This document shows positions 62,281 through 64,000 of a stretch of 64,000 nt of DNA, one piece after another. How positions within the stretch are numbered: the first letter of the stretch is position 1; every line of letters begins with the position of its first letter. The stretch comes from Prunus persica (taxonomy: Eukaryota > Streptophyta > Magnoliopsida > Rosales > Rosaceae). The notes beneath the pieces are model-generated. The model saw nothing but the letters and a program-made list of their open reading frames with translations, was not told the DNA's origin and searched no databases. The position numbers and the translations under genes are program-made. Where the stretch lies: assembly GCF_000346465.2 (NCBI RefSeq), contig NC_034012.1, positions 11,537,951 to 11,601,950 on the forward strand, given 5' to 3'.

Positions 62281-63120
62281 GGCTCCGTCTTAATGTAATG
62301 ATTAATAATAATAATTTGGCCTCATCTTTCGGTTTTTTTAATCCATTTATTTTGGTTTATTTAGTCTAATATAAAATAGGGAACAGAATATTGAGATAAA
62401 TATTAGGATGGGCCCATGAGGTTATGGGCAGGAAAAGGGTTGGGGTCATGGCGGTATTGTGTCCATGTCCTAAGGAATATATATAAATATAATACACAAA
62501 ATTAATTTCTTTCATTGGTAAAGGATTATTTACTAGATAAAACGGTATTAGTTTCTTCCATTAGGAAATGAGAAAAGTTACTCGTTTTCTTAATGGCAAG
62601 TTAAACAAAATTTTCATTTTATAATTATGTCATTTGTGTGACTGGTTATAATTTATATAGTCTAAATTAATCTAATTTTTAAATGAGAGAATTCGAACTT
62701 GCATACAAGAAGGTTGGTTCACTGCTTTAATTAATTGGCCTAACCTATGTGTGTTGTTTTATGCTGATTTTAAACGAGATTGAATGTTGTTAATAAGTGT
62801 GTATGTCATGTATATTGTAATCAAATTTGAAATATCCAATTAATTACCTTAGTTTCATAGTCCGAGACTCTGAATTAAATCAACTGTCCCACGAAACAAA
62901 AGAAGGCTATTGTGGCATATGATGGATGATATGGCAATTTCATGTGATGGTCCTAGGTGGCATATGATTACATAGTGGGGGAAATCTTGGCGTTGCCGAG
63001 GAGGTGGAGGTATGGGCAGTTGTAAATTGTCGAGCCAAAGCAGTGGGGCAAAGGAATTGTATTGGAATTGTGTGGAAGAGAAGTGTTTGCGGTGAGAGGG
63101 AGGAAGGTTGAAGAAGATAT

Positions 63121-63159
<39 letters not shown>

Positions 63160-64000
63160 TCTCTGGATCAAGACAGAGGGGAAGGTGCATGTTTCTTTTT
63201 CTTTGGCAATAAATCCAAAATCCAAAAATATGAAGGTGTTGAAAAATATGTCTTACATTGAAAACTTAATTAAGTAAAATATAATATATAATGAATGGTT
63301 CCACTATTAATATTATTGAGATTTTTTATGATAAAATTTCACACTTATTGAGCTTTATAGGTGACTAAGTTAAGAACAATATCAATATTGCTAGTAATAG
63401 GCCAATAACTCGTTTTTCTGAAATTTAATAGGAAGGTGATGGCTAGTGATGTGCGGTAAGGTCCACCCATAATTTAGCATGCAAAATTTTCCCATTCGAA
63501 AATTTTCTATTTAAATATTTTTATGTATGATAAATTTTCTTTTGACATATTATTGTATTATGATTGGAAAATATAAAAGAAAGATGTGGAAGAAACTTGG
63601 GCCTCTCTTTGTAATAAGAACGTTTTTGTGAGATTTGGTCCAGTAAATACTGTGATGTTGTGGGAGGAGCCCAGTAATGCAAAATGCTCTAAAGGCCCAT
63701 TCTGTATTAAGATTGTAGCAAAAAGTTGGGTTATTTAGACTTGTTAATTTGGGGATATGTGATGGTAACACTAATACTGTGTGATGCTGTTATACGAAAC
63801 TAGAATACAGTCACGTGATATAATTATAAATATTTTATTTATTTATATTTCAACGTTCAACACATGTGTTTGGGCCCAAATTCGGCACGCCTAAGACCAG
63901 AAGGCAGGCCCATGATAAAATTGCCTGCCCAGCCCAGAGACTTGAGAAAAACAAAAAATAAGATCCAAACAGTTTGGGCTTCACACCAAGAACGTTGGAA
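62281..64000. other. Intergenic region to the right edge
   Basis: Contains AT-rich DNA, a possible reverse SINE fragment (about 62690-62755; minus-strand box B aagttcgaattc), and a (GA)n tract at 63121-63158. No gene can be supported. Bases 63860-64000 are less AT-rich, and a gene or element may begin beyond the window. Confidence 0.4.
63121..63158. repeat. (GA)n microsatellite
   Basis: About 19 GA units with one AA interruption near 63130. Frames on both strands across it are low complexity. Confidence 0.9.

Overview
This window is nuclear DNA from a flowering plant. Genes are split by GT-AG introns, intergenic DNA is AT-rich, (CT)n/(GA)n tracts are frequent, and many small non-autonomous transposable elements are present. 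The protein families point to a eudicot; a woody rosid, possibly Rosaceae, is my guess, not a demonstrated assignment. No autonomous transposon, rRNA, tRNA gene or CRISPR array was found.

Layout. 1-9.2 kb: gene-poor, with several MITEs and SINEs, including one SINE nested inside a MITE. 9.5-11.0 kb (+): R2R3-MYB factor of subgroup 11 (MYB41/49/74/102 type). 11.1-18.2 kb: TE-rich spacer with a 0.8-kb long-TIR element, a PIF/Harbinger-like MITE and retroelement-like remnants. 18.4-24.2 kb (+): ADCK2-like ABC1 atypical kinase in five coding exons. 26.1-33.7 kb (-): UBP14/isopeptidase-T deubiquitinase, all 20 coding exons resolved. 35.1-38.4 kb (+): small membrane-anchored protein resembling the At5g23160 family, whose middle exon looks like the scar of a tandem duplication and fusion. 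39.0-44.1 kb (+): TRM5 tRNA (guanine-37-N1) methyltransferase, nine exons. 48.8-50.3 kb (+): SPOROCYTELESS/NOZZLE-type SPEAR repressor, three exons. 55.1-57.9 kb (+): PHOS32/PHOS34-type universal stress protein. 60.8-61.5 kb (-): BBX28/29-type B-box protein with five G-boxes upstream.

The right half reproduces, in reverse, the Arabidopsis order BBX28 - PHOS34 - SPL/NZZ - TRM5-like (At4g27310 to At4g27340). This microsynteny supports the four assignments, especially SPL/NZZ. The genes do not form one pathway: they are neighbours inherited from an ancestral block. I did not find a convincing novel multi-gene system. The most interesting items are the fused At5g23160-like gene, the datable SINE-in-MITE insertion, the duplicated SPR site in the stress protein, the tandem splice acceptor in the SPL gene and the G-box cluster upstream of the B-box gene.

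Exon boundaries were derived by eye from reading frame, GT-AG signals and family conservation. All spliced coding sums are multiples of three, but no transcript data were available.
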